NCBI GenBank assembly: GCA_900544375.1 | Contig: UQUZ01000014.1 | Span: 1 to 56,163, forward strand | From: an uncultured Oscillospiraceae bacterium | GTDB lineage: Bacteria; Bacillota; Clostridia; Oscillospirales; Acutalibacteraceae | Reading direction: 5' to 3' | Length of the DNA: 56,163 bases | Shown here: positions 14,272 through 21,672 of the stretch, piece after piece | Layout: the number at the start of each line of letters is the position of its first letter | How positions within the stretch are numbered: position 1 is the stretch's first letter | The notes under the pieces: generated by a model | The model's database searches: none | Told to the model about the DNA's origin: nothing | The model's input: the letters and a program-made list of their open reading frames with translations, nothing else | Translations under genes and position numbers: made by a program

Positions 14272-15639
14272 TCATAAGCTCCCTACCATATTGCAGCCGT
14301 CTTCAAAGGGAATCGCATTGGCGAAACGGGCGGAGAACGCCGGCGCGGACGGATGGCATAGTCGGATGCCGATTTTGCTCCCCATTTCGGCACGCACAGG
14401 CACAATAAAGCTCGCCTTTTCCCCGCTGGCGAGTTGCTCCGGCAAGTAAGAAGCTTCATAATCCACTACCTTTCCCTCCCGATTCGAGATGGAAACGGTG
14501 AGTCTGGATAGCGTGTAGGGCAGGGCAAAGCCTTTGTTCAGAAGTGTAAAACAAATTTCATGTGTAAAGTTTTCATTCTTTATATCTCGGTGCGCACCGC
14601 AATCGAGCAGATGAATCTGATATCCCAAATGATCGCATAGATAGTCAAATATGGTCCGTCTAATCGGCTGTCCGGCATGATTCGTAAAATAGGCCGGGTG
14701 GTATGGGCATTGATAAAAATCCAGCTGCTCAGGGGCAAGGGCTTCTCCTTGCCAGCGGAGCATGTTGAAGCTGCCGCCTCCCTCCCGGTAATTGTGTGAT
14801 ATGCTCAGGGTTGAGAGGCTATGGTTTGCGCAGCAGGCAAGCATCTGCAAGCCGTCGATCCGACCGTTCTGATAGACAGTATCCTTGCCCCATGGCATTT
14901 CCCCATCGTTGAAACGTAGGCGGGAAAGGGCGCGGAACGTGCGCTCTCGCCTGTTCCAGAAGCGGCCGCGGTCGCTGTTCCATTTAAAATGCGCGCCCAC
15001 GAGATAATCATCGTGGAAGCCGATTCGCCCTTGCTCTTGATGGGGGGCTTTTTCCCAAATCGGAAGAGTGCGCACCTGGATGGGGAGCTGTGCAGGCGCC
15101 ATTTGGCAGATGGCTTCCATCAGTTTTTTGCCGCTGTGATGGTGCTTTGCAGTATGCCATTCGCCCCATGCACCGTTGAAGCCTGCCTGAAGGGCGGCAA
15201 CGGTTTCGTATACAAGCGCTTCGTGCTGTTCCATCCACACGCTAATTTGGCCGGCATGCGCAAGGATTTGAGCGGTCACGGGGCCGTTTTTTCGGTCGGC
15301 TTCCTCCTCATAGGCGAAGCGCAGTAAGGCCCGCAGGCGCTTCTGGCGCAATGTTTCTAGATACGTCTCCAGTTGGGAAAAGGCGTGTGCATCAAGCGGC
15401 CGGTCAAGGTATTCCGAGAGATAGACGTAAAGCTGAACGAGCTTGCAATCTTCCTCCCGGTAGAAAACGAGTTGTTTTTCCAGATAAGCCCCGGCTAAAA
15501 AGCCGGGGTGGAAAACGGCGCTGCCGCTTCCGAGGCGCAGATAGGCCTCCAAGCGGAAGCCACGGTCTGGATTTTGCCGCAGCAGGGCGTAATCGTCCCC
15601 TGTGAGGGGCTGGCAACGATTCAGATGAAGGCAGTTCAT
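14272..15639 (-). CDS. DUF4874/DUF4832 domain protein
   Basis: A 455-residue protein with no signal peptide. The N-terminal domain carries RQNPDRGFRLEAYLRLG (about residues 20-36), LVQLYVYLSEYLDRPL and GFNGAWGEWH (about 152-161), typical of DUF4874. The C-terminal domain has LSISHNYREGGG, YDYLCDHLGY-like and FTLLNKGFALPY segments, as in DUF4832. The acid-bearing GAWGEW strand resembles TIM-barrel glycosidase active sites, but catalysis is unproven. The ATG at 15639 has GAAGGAGGG upstream. It lies 26 nt after trmD, where rplS would normally be, and probably shares the rimM-trmD transcript. Confidence 0.75.
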   Translation of the reverse strand: MNCLHLNRCQPLTGDDYALLRQNPDRGFRLEAYLRLGSGSAVFHPGFLAGAYLEKQLVFYREEDCKLVQLYVYLSEYLDRPLDAHAFSQLETYLETLRQKRLRALLRFAYEEEADRKNGPVTAQILAHAGQISVWMEQHEALVYETVAALQAGFNGAWGEWHTAKHHHSGKKLMEAICQMAPAQLPIQVRTLPIWEKAPHQEQGRIGFHDDYLVGAHFKWNSDRGRFWNRRERTFRALSRLRFNDGEMPWGKDTVYQNGRIDGLQMLACCANHSLSTLSISHNYREGGGSFNMLRWQGEALAPEQLDFYQCPYHPAYFTNHAGQPIRRTIFDYLCDHLGYQIHLLDCGAHRDIKNENFTHEICFTLLNKGFALPYTLSRLTVSISNREGKVVDYEASYLPEQLASGEKASFIVPVRAEMGSKIGIRLCHPSAPAFSARFANAIPFEDGCNMVGSL

Positions 15640-15665
15640 AGGGCGCCCTCCTTCCAGTGTTGAGG

Positions 15666-16412
15666 TCAATCCTGACCGCCCGTCAGGGCTGTCAGGCCGG
15701 CCAAAAAAGCACGGTCATTTTGATCGAGCTCCGCCTTTTCCAATAAGTCGGGCCGCCGGTAAAAGGTGCGCTCGAGCGCACGCTCCCTGCGCCAGCGCAT
15801 GATGTTGGCATGGTGGCCGGAGAGTAGCACATCGGGCACCGCTTCTCCGTGCCATTCATAGGGTCGGGTATATTGCGGGTATTCCAAAAGGGAGTGGAAA
15901 TGGCTTTCCTCCTGAAAGGCTTCGTCGTTGGCTAATACGCCCGGCAGCATGCGGCAGACCGCATCCACCAGTACGAGCGCAGGCAGTTCGCCGCCGGTGA
16001 GCACATAGTCGCCAATCGAAATCTCCTCATCCACCAGCTCTTCGATCACGCGTTCATCTACCCCCTCGTAATGGCCGCAGAGCAGCGCGAGATTTTCATA
16101 TTCTGCAAGCTCGCGCACTCGGTTTTGCGTGAGAACTTTCCCCTGTGGGGAAAGATAGATAAAATGCGGCTTACGCCCAACTTCCCCGCATAAGGCCTGA
16201 AAGCAGTCATAAATCGGCTGGGTTTGCATGACCATCCCCATGCCGCCGCCGTAGGGCGTGTCGTCCACGCGGTTGTGCTTATCCAGCGTGTAATCCCGGA
16301 TATTGCGGCAATTAAGTTCGACCAGCCCGCGTTCCCGCGCACGGCCGATGATACTTTCGCGCAGCACCGTGTCGCACATTTCGGGGAATAGGGTTAAAAT
16401 ATCGATACGCAT
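15666..16412 (-). CDS. trmD: tRNA (guanine-N1-)-methyltransferase TrmD
   Basis: A 248-residue SPOUT methyltransferase that makes m1G37 in tRNA. Motifs are MRIDILTLFPEM at the N-terminus, DDTPYGGGMGMV, IYLSPQGK, LLCGHYEGVDERV, the trefoil-knot segment SIGDYVLTGGELPALV, and SLLEYPQYTRP. The ATG at 16412 starts the conserved N-terminus; the open frame runs further upstream into rimM. AGAAAGGA lies about 13 nt upstream. It is 31 nt downstream of rimM, in the usual order, but rplS does not follow. Confidence 0.97.
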   Translation of the reverse strand: MRIDILTLFPEMCDTVLRESIIGRARERGLVELNCRNIRDYTLDKHNRVDDTPYGGGMGMVMQTQPIYDCFQALCGEVGRKPHFIYLSPQGKVLTQNRVRELAEYENLALLCGHYEGVDERVIEELVDEEISIGDYVLTGGELPALVLVDAVCRMLPGVLANDEAFQEESHFHSLLEYPQYTRPYEWHGEAVPDVLLSGHHANIMRWRRERALERTFYRRPDLLEKAELDQNDRAFLAGLTALTGGQD

Positions 16413-16443
16413 TGGCTTTGAATCGATCCTTTCTGTTGTTTGA

Positions 16444-16986
16444 TCAAATGCTGGTTCCATCGCTTTCTGTGCCTGCCTCATCAAAAATTCCCTTGAGCGG
16501 GCGAATTCGGATGATTTCCCTCTCCACATCCGTTTCAATTACAACAGGCGGGATGGCGGGCAGCAGGTATTCCCTCCCCGCATCGTCCTGCACATGCCAT
16601 ACGTCGTTTGCGCCGGTTGCGCTTACCTCTGTGAGCGTGCCGTAAGGCCTGCCGTCATCCGCATCTACCACGCGGCAGCCGATCAAGTCCTGGATGAAGT
16701 AATCGCCATCCGGGAGCTTCGCGTCATCCCGGTTCATAAAGAGCACGCGCCCGCGCAGGGCGGAGGCGTCTTCCACCGTGTTGATTCCTTCTAGCTTTAG
16801 GAGCATCACGTTGCCATGTGGGCGGCTGGAAAGGACGCGGGAAGCTCCCTTGCCCTCCCCGCTAAAATATAGGGTGTGAAATTGCTGAAAAAAACCGGGA
16901 CCGTCACACCAGGGCTGAACGCGCATTTCACCGCGCACACCATGCGTGCCGACGATTTGCCCGAGCTCTAAATATTGCCTGCGCAT
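16444..16986 (-). CDS. rimM: Ribosome maturation factor RimM
   Basis: A 180-residue 30S assembly factor that binds S19. The N-terminal motif is ELGQIVGTHGVRGEMRVQPW. The middle has GINTVEDASALRGRVLFMNRDD, and the PRC-barrel part has YFIQDLIGCRVVD and LLPAIPPVVIETD. The ATG at 16986 has GGAGG 6 nt upstream. First gene of the rimM-trmD-DUF4832 unit, directly behind a near-consensus promoter. rpsP and the KH-protein gene, which often precede rimM in Bacillota, are missing. Confidence 0.96.
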   Translation of the reverse strand: MRRQYLELGQIVGTHGVRGEMRVQPWCDGPGFFQQFHTLYFSGEGKGASRVLSSRPHGNVMLLKLEGINTVEDASALRGRVLFMNRDDAKLPDGDYFIQDLIGCRVVDADDGRPYGTLTEVSATGANDVWHVQDDAGREYLLPAIPPVVIETDVEREIIRIRPLKGIFDEAGTESDGTSI

Positions 16987-17023
16987 GCTATTCCTCCATT
17001 TGAAAAGAACTCTTCTTACTTGC

Positions 17024-17052
17024 ATTATACCCGCTGCGGGACGGGGGGTCAA
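17024..17052 (-). promoter_or_regulatory. SigA promoter of rimM-trmD
   Basis: On the minus strand TTGACC (17052..17047), a 17-nt spacer and TATAAT (17029..17024): near-perfect, about 40 nt before the rimM ATG. Confidence 0.9.
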
Positions 17053-17113
17053 GCGATGAACAGTCAGGGCCTGATCGGGCAGGAAACGCTGTGGAAGGAA
17101 AACCTGCCGATGG

Positions 17114-17166
17114 TTGTTCCGCTTGCATCGCTATGATATAATAGCGTCAAATGGGTCGTTTAACGC
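17114..17166 (+). promoter_or_regulatory. Promoter with dyad operator, repeat-family copy 4 (SDR gene)
   Basis: TTGTTC (17114-17119), a 17-nt spacer ending TGA and TATAAT (17137-17142). The dyad at 17144-17166 has outer arms GCGT / ACGC and inner AAA / TTT with one mismatch. Compared with copy 3 the third pair is G-C instead of T-A. Confidence 0.75.
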
Positions 17167-17171
17167 ATTGA

Positions 17172-17226
17172 AAAAATGCCTGCCGGCGTGAAACGCCTCC
17201 TGCCGCAGAGCGGCAACGCCATTTTT
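17172..17226 (+). ncRNA. Repeated three-way-junction RNA element, copy B
   Basis: The closing stem AAAAATG (17172-17178) / CATTTTT (17220-17226) encloses GGCGT-GAA-ACGCC (17185-17197) and TGCCGC-AGA-GCGGCA (17201-17215). It is the same length and spacing from the dyad as copy A at 12182. Differences between copies fall in loops or at stem ends. Confidence 0.6.
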
Positions 17227-17261
17227 CGCAGAAGAAGATCACAGTGTCAAACAGGTTGTTG

Positions 17262-17303
17262 CAAAGGGCGCGCTTTGTGCAATGGAATTACGATATCATG
17301 GCT
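17262..17303 (+). repeat. Degenerate copy of the promoter-dyad repeat
   Basis: GCGCTTTGTGCAATGGAATTACGATATCATGGCTT resembles the nagA copy (GCGCCTTGCGCAATGGAATCATGATATAATAGCTT, quoted here only to show position-by-position likeness) but the -10 has become TATCAT and the dyad is lost. It lies between copy 4 and the SDR start. Confidence 0.45.
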
Positions 17304-17411
17304 TTAAATGGGCCATACAGTTCCCATTTTTGCAATTTGAAAGCATAGAAAGGCATAGAAAGGCCTGCATGTTATGGCCTAGTAATATAAGGATGATGGA
17401 GGGCGATATTG

Positions 17412-18230
17412 ATGCGATATCCGTATGGGAAAGCGATTTTAATCACCGGCGCATCCTCTGGGATCGGGCGTGCGGCGGCAGAGCTGTTTGCCGATGCGGG
17501 CTATACGGTTTGGGCGGGCTCGCGCCATTGTGAAGAGAGCGTTGAGAAACGGCAGGGCGGCGGGGAAATCCGCTCGCTTCAAATGGATGTGTGTAATGAG
17601 GATTCCACTCGCCGCGCAGTAGAGCGGGCGGTGAGCGAAGGCGGGTTGGGGATTGTGCTCAACTGTGCAGGCATGGGCATTGCCGGCCCGGCGGAGGATA
17701 CGTTTGAAGAGGCCGTCCGCGCGCAGTTTGAGGTCAATTATTTTGGCACGCTGCGGGTTAACCGGATGGTGTTGCCCTATTTCCGCGCGCAAGGAAAAGG
17801 GCTGGTGCTTGTAATGAGCTCCGTTGCGGGGCGCGTACCGATTCCCTACCAAAGCCACTACAGCTCTTCAAAATATGCACTGGATGCCTATGTAGAGGCG
17901 CTGCGTATGGAAGCGCGGCCGTTTGGGATCCGTGCAGCCCTCATTGAACCGGGTGATACGAAAACCGGATTCACGGCGGCGCGCCGGATGGCGATGCCGG
18001 AGGACTCCCCCTATCGGAAGGCTTGTGAGGGCGCAATTGCCCGCATGGCGCACGATGAGGAGACGGGCGTGCCCGCGGCAAAGCCCGCGCAGGCGGCTTT
18101 CCGCCTGGCGGAGCGGGAAAATCCGCCAGTACGTGTGACCGTTGGCGCCATGTATCAGGGCGTGATGGCCCTGCGGAAAATCATTCCTGCGCGTGCCTTT
18201 GAGCGGATATTGGCGGCAATGTACCGGTGA
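17412..18230 (+). CDS. Short-chain dehydrogenase/reductase
   Basis: A 272-residue classical SDR oxidoreductase. The nucleotide motif TGASSGIG is at about residues 12-19, NCAGMG near 82, the catalytic Ser in VMSSVAG near 135, and YSSSK (Tyr-x3-Lys) near 149-153. Substrate cannot be told from sequence. The ATG at 17412 has GGAGG 9 nt upstream; a TTG just before it is in frame. It is read from the dyad-bearing promoter at 17114, through a leader of about 265 nt with the RNA element. Confidence 0.88.
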   Translation: MRYPYGKAILITGASSGIGRAAAELFADAGYTVWAGSRHCEESVEKRQGGGEIRSLQMDVCNEDSTRRAVERAVSEGGLGIVLNCAGMGIAGPAEDTFEEAVRAQFEVNYFGTLRVNRMVLPYFRAQGKGLVLVMSSVAGRVPIPYQSHYSSSKYALDAYVEALRMEARPFGIRAALIEPGDTKTGFTAARRMAMPEDSPYRKACEGAIARMAHDEETGVPAAKPAQAAFRLAERENPPVRVTVGAMYQGVMALRKIIPARAFERILAAMYR

Positions 18231-18264
18231 ATGGCAAATAAATCGGACGGGCACTTCGAATTCG

Positions 18265-18293
18265 TTGATTTTTTTGAGAAGAATTGGTATAAT
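18265..18293 (+). promoter_or_regulatory. SigA promoter of rubrerythrin
   Basis: TTGATT (18265-18270), a 17-nt spacer ending TGG and TATAAT (18288-18293), 40 nt before the ATG. Strong, with an extended -10. Confidence 0.88.
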
Positions 18294-18333
18294 AAAGACG
18301 ATATCATTTTCATTATTTTAAGGAGGCATCACG

Positions 18334-18873
18334 ATGGAATTTAAAGGCAGCAAGACAGAGGCGAACCTGATGGCAGCGTTCGCAGGTGAATCTCAGGCGC
18401 GCAATAAATACACTTACTACGCTTCCCAGGCGAAAAAGGACGGCTATGAGCAGATTGCAAATATCTTCCAAATGACGGCGGACAATGAGAAGGAACATGC
18501 CAAGATCTGGTTTAAGCAGCTTCACGGCGGCAAAATCCCCGGCACCATGGAAAACCTGCTTGACGGTGCAGCCGGCGAGCACTATGAGTGGACGGATATG
18601 TACAAGGGCTTTGCAGAAGAAGCAAAGGCCGAGGGTTTCAATGAGATCGCGGCGCTGTTTCAGATGGTGGGCGATATCGAGAAGGAGCATGAGGAGCGCT
18701 ACCGCAAGCTGATTGAAAACCTGGAAAAGGGCATTGTCTTTGAGCGTTCGAATGAGGTTGTGTGGATCTGCCGCAACTGCGGGCATATCCATGTGGGTAA
18801 GAATGCCCCGTCTGTTTGCCCGGTGTGCAAGCACCCGCAGGCATATTTTGAGCTTCGCGCGGAGAATTATTAA
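18334..18873 (+). CDS. rbr: Rubrerythrin
   Basis: A 179-residue peroxide-scavenging non-haem diiron protein of anaerobes. The ferritin-like four-helix domain (1-140) carries the iron ligands in FAGESQARNKY, NEKEH and DIEKEHEERY. The C-terminal rubredoxin-like domain has CRNCGH and CPVCKHP (about 147-169). AAGGAGG precedes the ATG. It is monocistronic, with its own promoter and terminator, and fits oxidative-stress defence in a strict anaerobe. Confidence 0.97.
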   Translation: MEFKGSKTEANLMAAFAGESQARNKYTYYASQAKKDGYEQIANIFQMTADNEKEHAKIWFKQLHGGKIPGTMENLLDGAAGEHYEWTDMYKGFAEEAKAEGFNEIAALFQMVGDIEKEHEERYRKLIENLEKGIVFERSNEVVWICRNCGHIHVGKNAPSVCPVCKHPQAYFELRAENY

Positions 18874-18887
18874 TTACAATCTAAATG

Positions 18888-18924
18888 AAAGCGGCTGCGG
18901 CAAATTCGCCGTAGCCGCTTTTTC
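18888..18924 (+). terminator. Intrinsic terminator of rubrerythrin
   Basis: The stem AAAGCGGCTGCGGC / GCCGTAGCCGCTTT (one G-T pair) with a 6-nt loop, ending in TTTTT. Confidence 0.88.
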
Positions 18925-19045
18925 TACCGCCTCCTCAGCCTAATTCTTGTGTTGCATCGTTATTCATACAATAGCGGCCGAAACAGGCGCTTGCATCCTT
19001 GCAGGGAATGGAGTAGGATAAGAAAAGCGAAAGGGGGCATGTGCC

Positions 19046-19516
19046 ATGCGAAGAAAAGATCGGGAGATCATAAACAAAGAGCAGATTTGGCGGATTATGC
19101 AGCGCTGCGGCGTATGCCGTGTCGCCTTCCATGACGCCGAGTATCCCTATATTGTTCCATTGAATTTCGGTATAGGGAAAGGGGAACCGCTCACGCTCTA
19201 TTTCCATTGCGCGGCGCAGGGGAAAAAGCTGGATTTGATGCAGAGGGATCGTAGGGTCAGCTTTGAGATGGATTGTGCTCATCAGCTGGTGACGGGCGAT
19301 CTTGCCTGCGATACCACCATGGAGTATGAGAGCGTATGCGGAAACGGCCTGTTGGAAACCTGCGTTGGGCCGGAGAAGGAGCGGGGCCTTGCCCGCGTGA
19401 TGGCGCATTATTGTGGGGAGAAGCCTTATGAATTTGATGCGGTTTTGCTCCAGCACACGGTTGTTTTACGGCTTACCGTGCATACAATCACGGCAAAGGC
19501 TTTGAAAAAGGAATGA
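19046..19516 (+). CDS. NimA-like pyridoxamine 5'-phosphate oxidase family protein
   Basis: A 156-residue FMN-binding split-barrel protein. It starts MRRKDREI..., with the family pattern VCRVAFHDAEYPYIVPLNFG, LYFHCAAQGKKLDLM and VSFEMD. Members include the Nim nitroimidazole-resistance proteins, but most homologues in Clostridia are uncharacterised flavoproteins, so resistance is not implied. The start is the ATG at 19046 following GAAAGGGGGC. It is unlinked to the genes on either side; a long hairpin separates it from convergent recG. Confidence 0.82.
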   Translation: MRRKDREIINKEQIWRIMQRCGVCRVAFHDAEYPYIVPLNFGIGKGEPLTLYFHCAAQGKKLDLMQRDRRVSFEMDCAHQLVTGDLACDTTMEYESVCGNGLLETCVGPEKERGLARVMAHYCGEKPYEFDAVLLQHTVVLRLTVHTITAKALKKE

Positions 19517-19556
19517 GAAAGCGCGATCAGAGAATCATAGAAATAAAAGGACGCCA

Positions 19557-19598
19557 AATGCGCGGGGAATCGGAATTTTATCCGGTTCCCCGCGCATT
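19557..19598 (-). terminator. Long hairpin after recG
   Basis: The stem AATGCGCGGGGAA / TTCCCCGCGCATT (13 bp, extended inside by CGGA / TCCG). On the minus strand TTTTATTTC follows after 9 nt. Probable recG terminator; it may also end the NimA-like transcript. Confidence 0.65.
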
Positions 19599-19606
19599 CC
19601 CTTTGC

Positions 19607-21649
19607 TTAGTTCAGCCCGGTTTCGCCTACTGTCTGAAACAGCTGATCCACAGCGTCCCGCAGGCCTTTATGCTCCGCTTTTTGCAGGCTGGGGTCGGCT
19701 TTTAAAATCTCCCTGGCCGCCTGTTGTGCCTGCTTCAATTCTTCCAAATCCGTGACCATATTGGCAATTTTTAGGGCAGGCAGTCCGTGCTGGCGCGCAC
19801 CAAAAAAATCGCCCGGGCCGCGCATCTTCAAGTCGGCGTCCGCAATTTGAAAGCCATCGGTTGTATCGCACATGGTTTGCAGCCGCTGCTTCGCCTGTTC
19901 ATTCTGCGCGTCGGAGATGAGGATGCAAGTGGAGGGGCGCCGGCCTCTCCCCACGCGCCCGCGCAGCTGATGGAGCTGTGATAAGCCAAAACGCTCGGCG
20001 TTTTCAATGACCATCACCACTGCGTTGGGCACATCTACCCCGACCTCCACGACCGTTGTGGAAACCAGGAGCTGGATTTCATTGGCTGCAAAGCGGCGCA
20101 TGGTTTCTTCCTTATCCCTCGGTTTCATACGCCCATGCAGCAGGCCGAGGCGATAGCCTAGAAAGGGGCCTTTTTGAAGCTTCTCCGCATATTCCTGCGC
20201 GGCGGCCAACTCTGATTCGCCTTCCTCCACGAGGGGACAGACAATATAAGCCTGAAGGCTCTGATCGAGATGCTTTTTAATATAGTTGTAAACACGTTGG
20301 TGCAGCCGGCTGCCCACGGCATAGGTCTTTATCTTTTGCCGCCCGGGTGGGAGCTCGTCAAGGATGGAAATATCCAGATCGCCATAAATCATCAGTGCAA
20401 GCGTGCGTGGAATCGGCGTGGCGGACATTACAAGCAGATGGGGGCTGCCGCCCTTATCGGCCAGCGCGGCGCGCTGGCCTACGCCAAAACGGTGCTGTTC
20501 ATCCGTGATAACTAGGCCAAGGCGGCGAAAGGCAACGTCCTTTTGAATCAGCGCATGTGTGCCCACGGCCAAGTCGATTTCACCACGTTTTAGCATCGCC
20601 TTGATCTCCTTTTTCTCCGCTGCGCCGGTAGCGCCGGTCAAAAGGGCACAATGGATGCCTGCCGGGCTGAGAAGGCCCTTCAGCGTGTGATAGTGCTGCT
20701 CAGCTAAAATGCCTGTGGGCGCCATCAAGGCGCATTGAAAGCCATTTTTGGCCGCGGTATGGATGAGTGCCGCCGCCACCGCTGTTTTACCAGAGCCGAC
20801 ATCCCCTTGCAGCAGCCGGCTCATCGGTGTTTTAGAACGCATATCACGCAGGCATTCTGAAACAGCGCGCCGTTGTGCACCGGTGGGGGAAAAGGGAAGC
20901 AGCGCGAAAAAAGCTTCGCTGTCATCCTGATTCATCTGTGCCGCCGTCTGTGTTCTGGCGCGGGCCTTCAAGCGTAGCAGGCCAATTTGCAGGGTGAGCA
21001 GTTCCTCAAATACCAGCCGCCTGCGCGCCTGCAAAAGCGCTTGCTCATCTGCTGGAAAGTGGATGTTTTCCAGGGCGAAGCGCACATGGCAAAGGCTTTG
21101 CTCCTGGCGAAGCACATCCGGCAGGGGGTCTTCAAGCAGGCTGCGCCGCATAGCCAGAGCGCTGGCGACGCAGCCTTCAATCACGCGGGTGGAAAGCCCC
21201 TGCGTTTGCGGATAGATCGGCCGGATTCGCCCACCTGTCTGTGCCGGTTCCACGAGAGGGGAGGCCATCTCGCGGCGGCCAAACTGCCCGCCGACCCGAC
21301 CGAAGAAGAGATATTCTTCCCCCCCTTCGAGCTTTTCAGCGGCATAAGGATTGTTGAAAAACGTGACCTGCATCAGGCTCACGCCATCGGTCACGGTTGT
21401 TTTATAGAGGGTAAGGCCCTTACGGATCAGGTGCTTGGATGGTGTGCGGGATACGATCGCTTTCACACAGCAGGTTTCGCCGAACGGCGCGCCTGCAATG
21501 GAAACCGTTGTGCTCCAATCCTCGTAGGCACGCGGGTAAAAATGAAGCAGGGCGTCGATGGAATCCACGCCGAGCCGCTGGAACAGCTCGGCGCGTTTTT
21601 CCCCCACGCCCTTGAGATAACGGATATCCGTATGTAGCTGGTTTTGCAT
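19607..21649 (-). CDS. recG: ATP-dependent DNA helicase RecG
   Basis: A 680-residue branched-DNA helicase for replication-fork reversal and Holliday-junction processing. The N-terminal wedge/OB domain spans about residues 1-220, starting IRYLKGVGEKRAELFQRLG. Helicase motifs are GDVGSGKT (Walker A), APTGILAEQH, DEQHRFG (motif II DEQH), MSATPIPRT, LHGRMKPRDKE, STTVVEVGVDVPNA and QLRGRVGRG. The C-terminal GDFFGARQHGLP is typical of RecG. It lies 23 nt after fakA and is the third gene of asp23-fakA-recG, a known Bacillota arrangement. Confidence 0.97.
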   Translation of the reverse strand: MQNQLHTDIRYLKGVGEKRAELFQRLGVDSIDALLHFYPRAYEDWSTTVSIAGAPFGETCCVKAIVSRTPSKHLIRKGLTLYKTTVTDGVSLMQVTFFNNPYAAEKLEGGEEYLFFGRVGGQFGRREMASPLVEPAQTGGRIRPIYPQTQGLSTRVIEGCVASALAMRRSLLEDPLPDVLRQEQSLCHVRFALENIHFPADEQALLQARRRLVFEELLTLQIGLLRLKARARTQTAAQMNQDDSEAFFALLPFSPTGAQRRAVSECLRDMRSKTPMSRLLQGDVGSGKTAVAAALIHTAAKNGFQCALMAPTGILAEQHYHTLKGLLSPAGIHCALLTGATGAAEKKEIKAMLKRGEIDLAVGTHALIQKDVAFRRLGLVITDEQHRFGVGQRAALADKGGSPHLLVMSATPIPRTLALMIYGDLDISILDELPPGRQKIKTYAVGSRLHQRVYNYIKKHLDQSLQAYIVCPLVEEGESELAAAQEYAEKLQKGPFLGYRLGLLHGRMKPRDKEETMRRFAANEIQLLVSTTVVEVGVDVPNAVVMVIENAERFGLSQLHQLRGRVGRGRRPSTCILISDAQNEQAKQRLQTMCDTTDGFQIADADLKMRGPGDFFGARQHGLPALKIANMVTDLEELKQAQQAAREILKADPSLQKAEHKGLRDAVDQLFQTVGETGLN

Positions 21650-21672
21650 GCGTAAAATCTCCCGTTTCGCAC

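Noticed and set aside
19046..19516. Nitroimidazole resistance gene
   Set aside because: The protein is only of the broad NimA/PNPOx-like family; resistance cannot be claimed from that.
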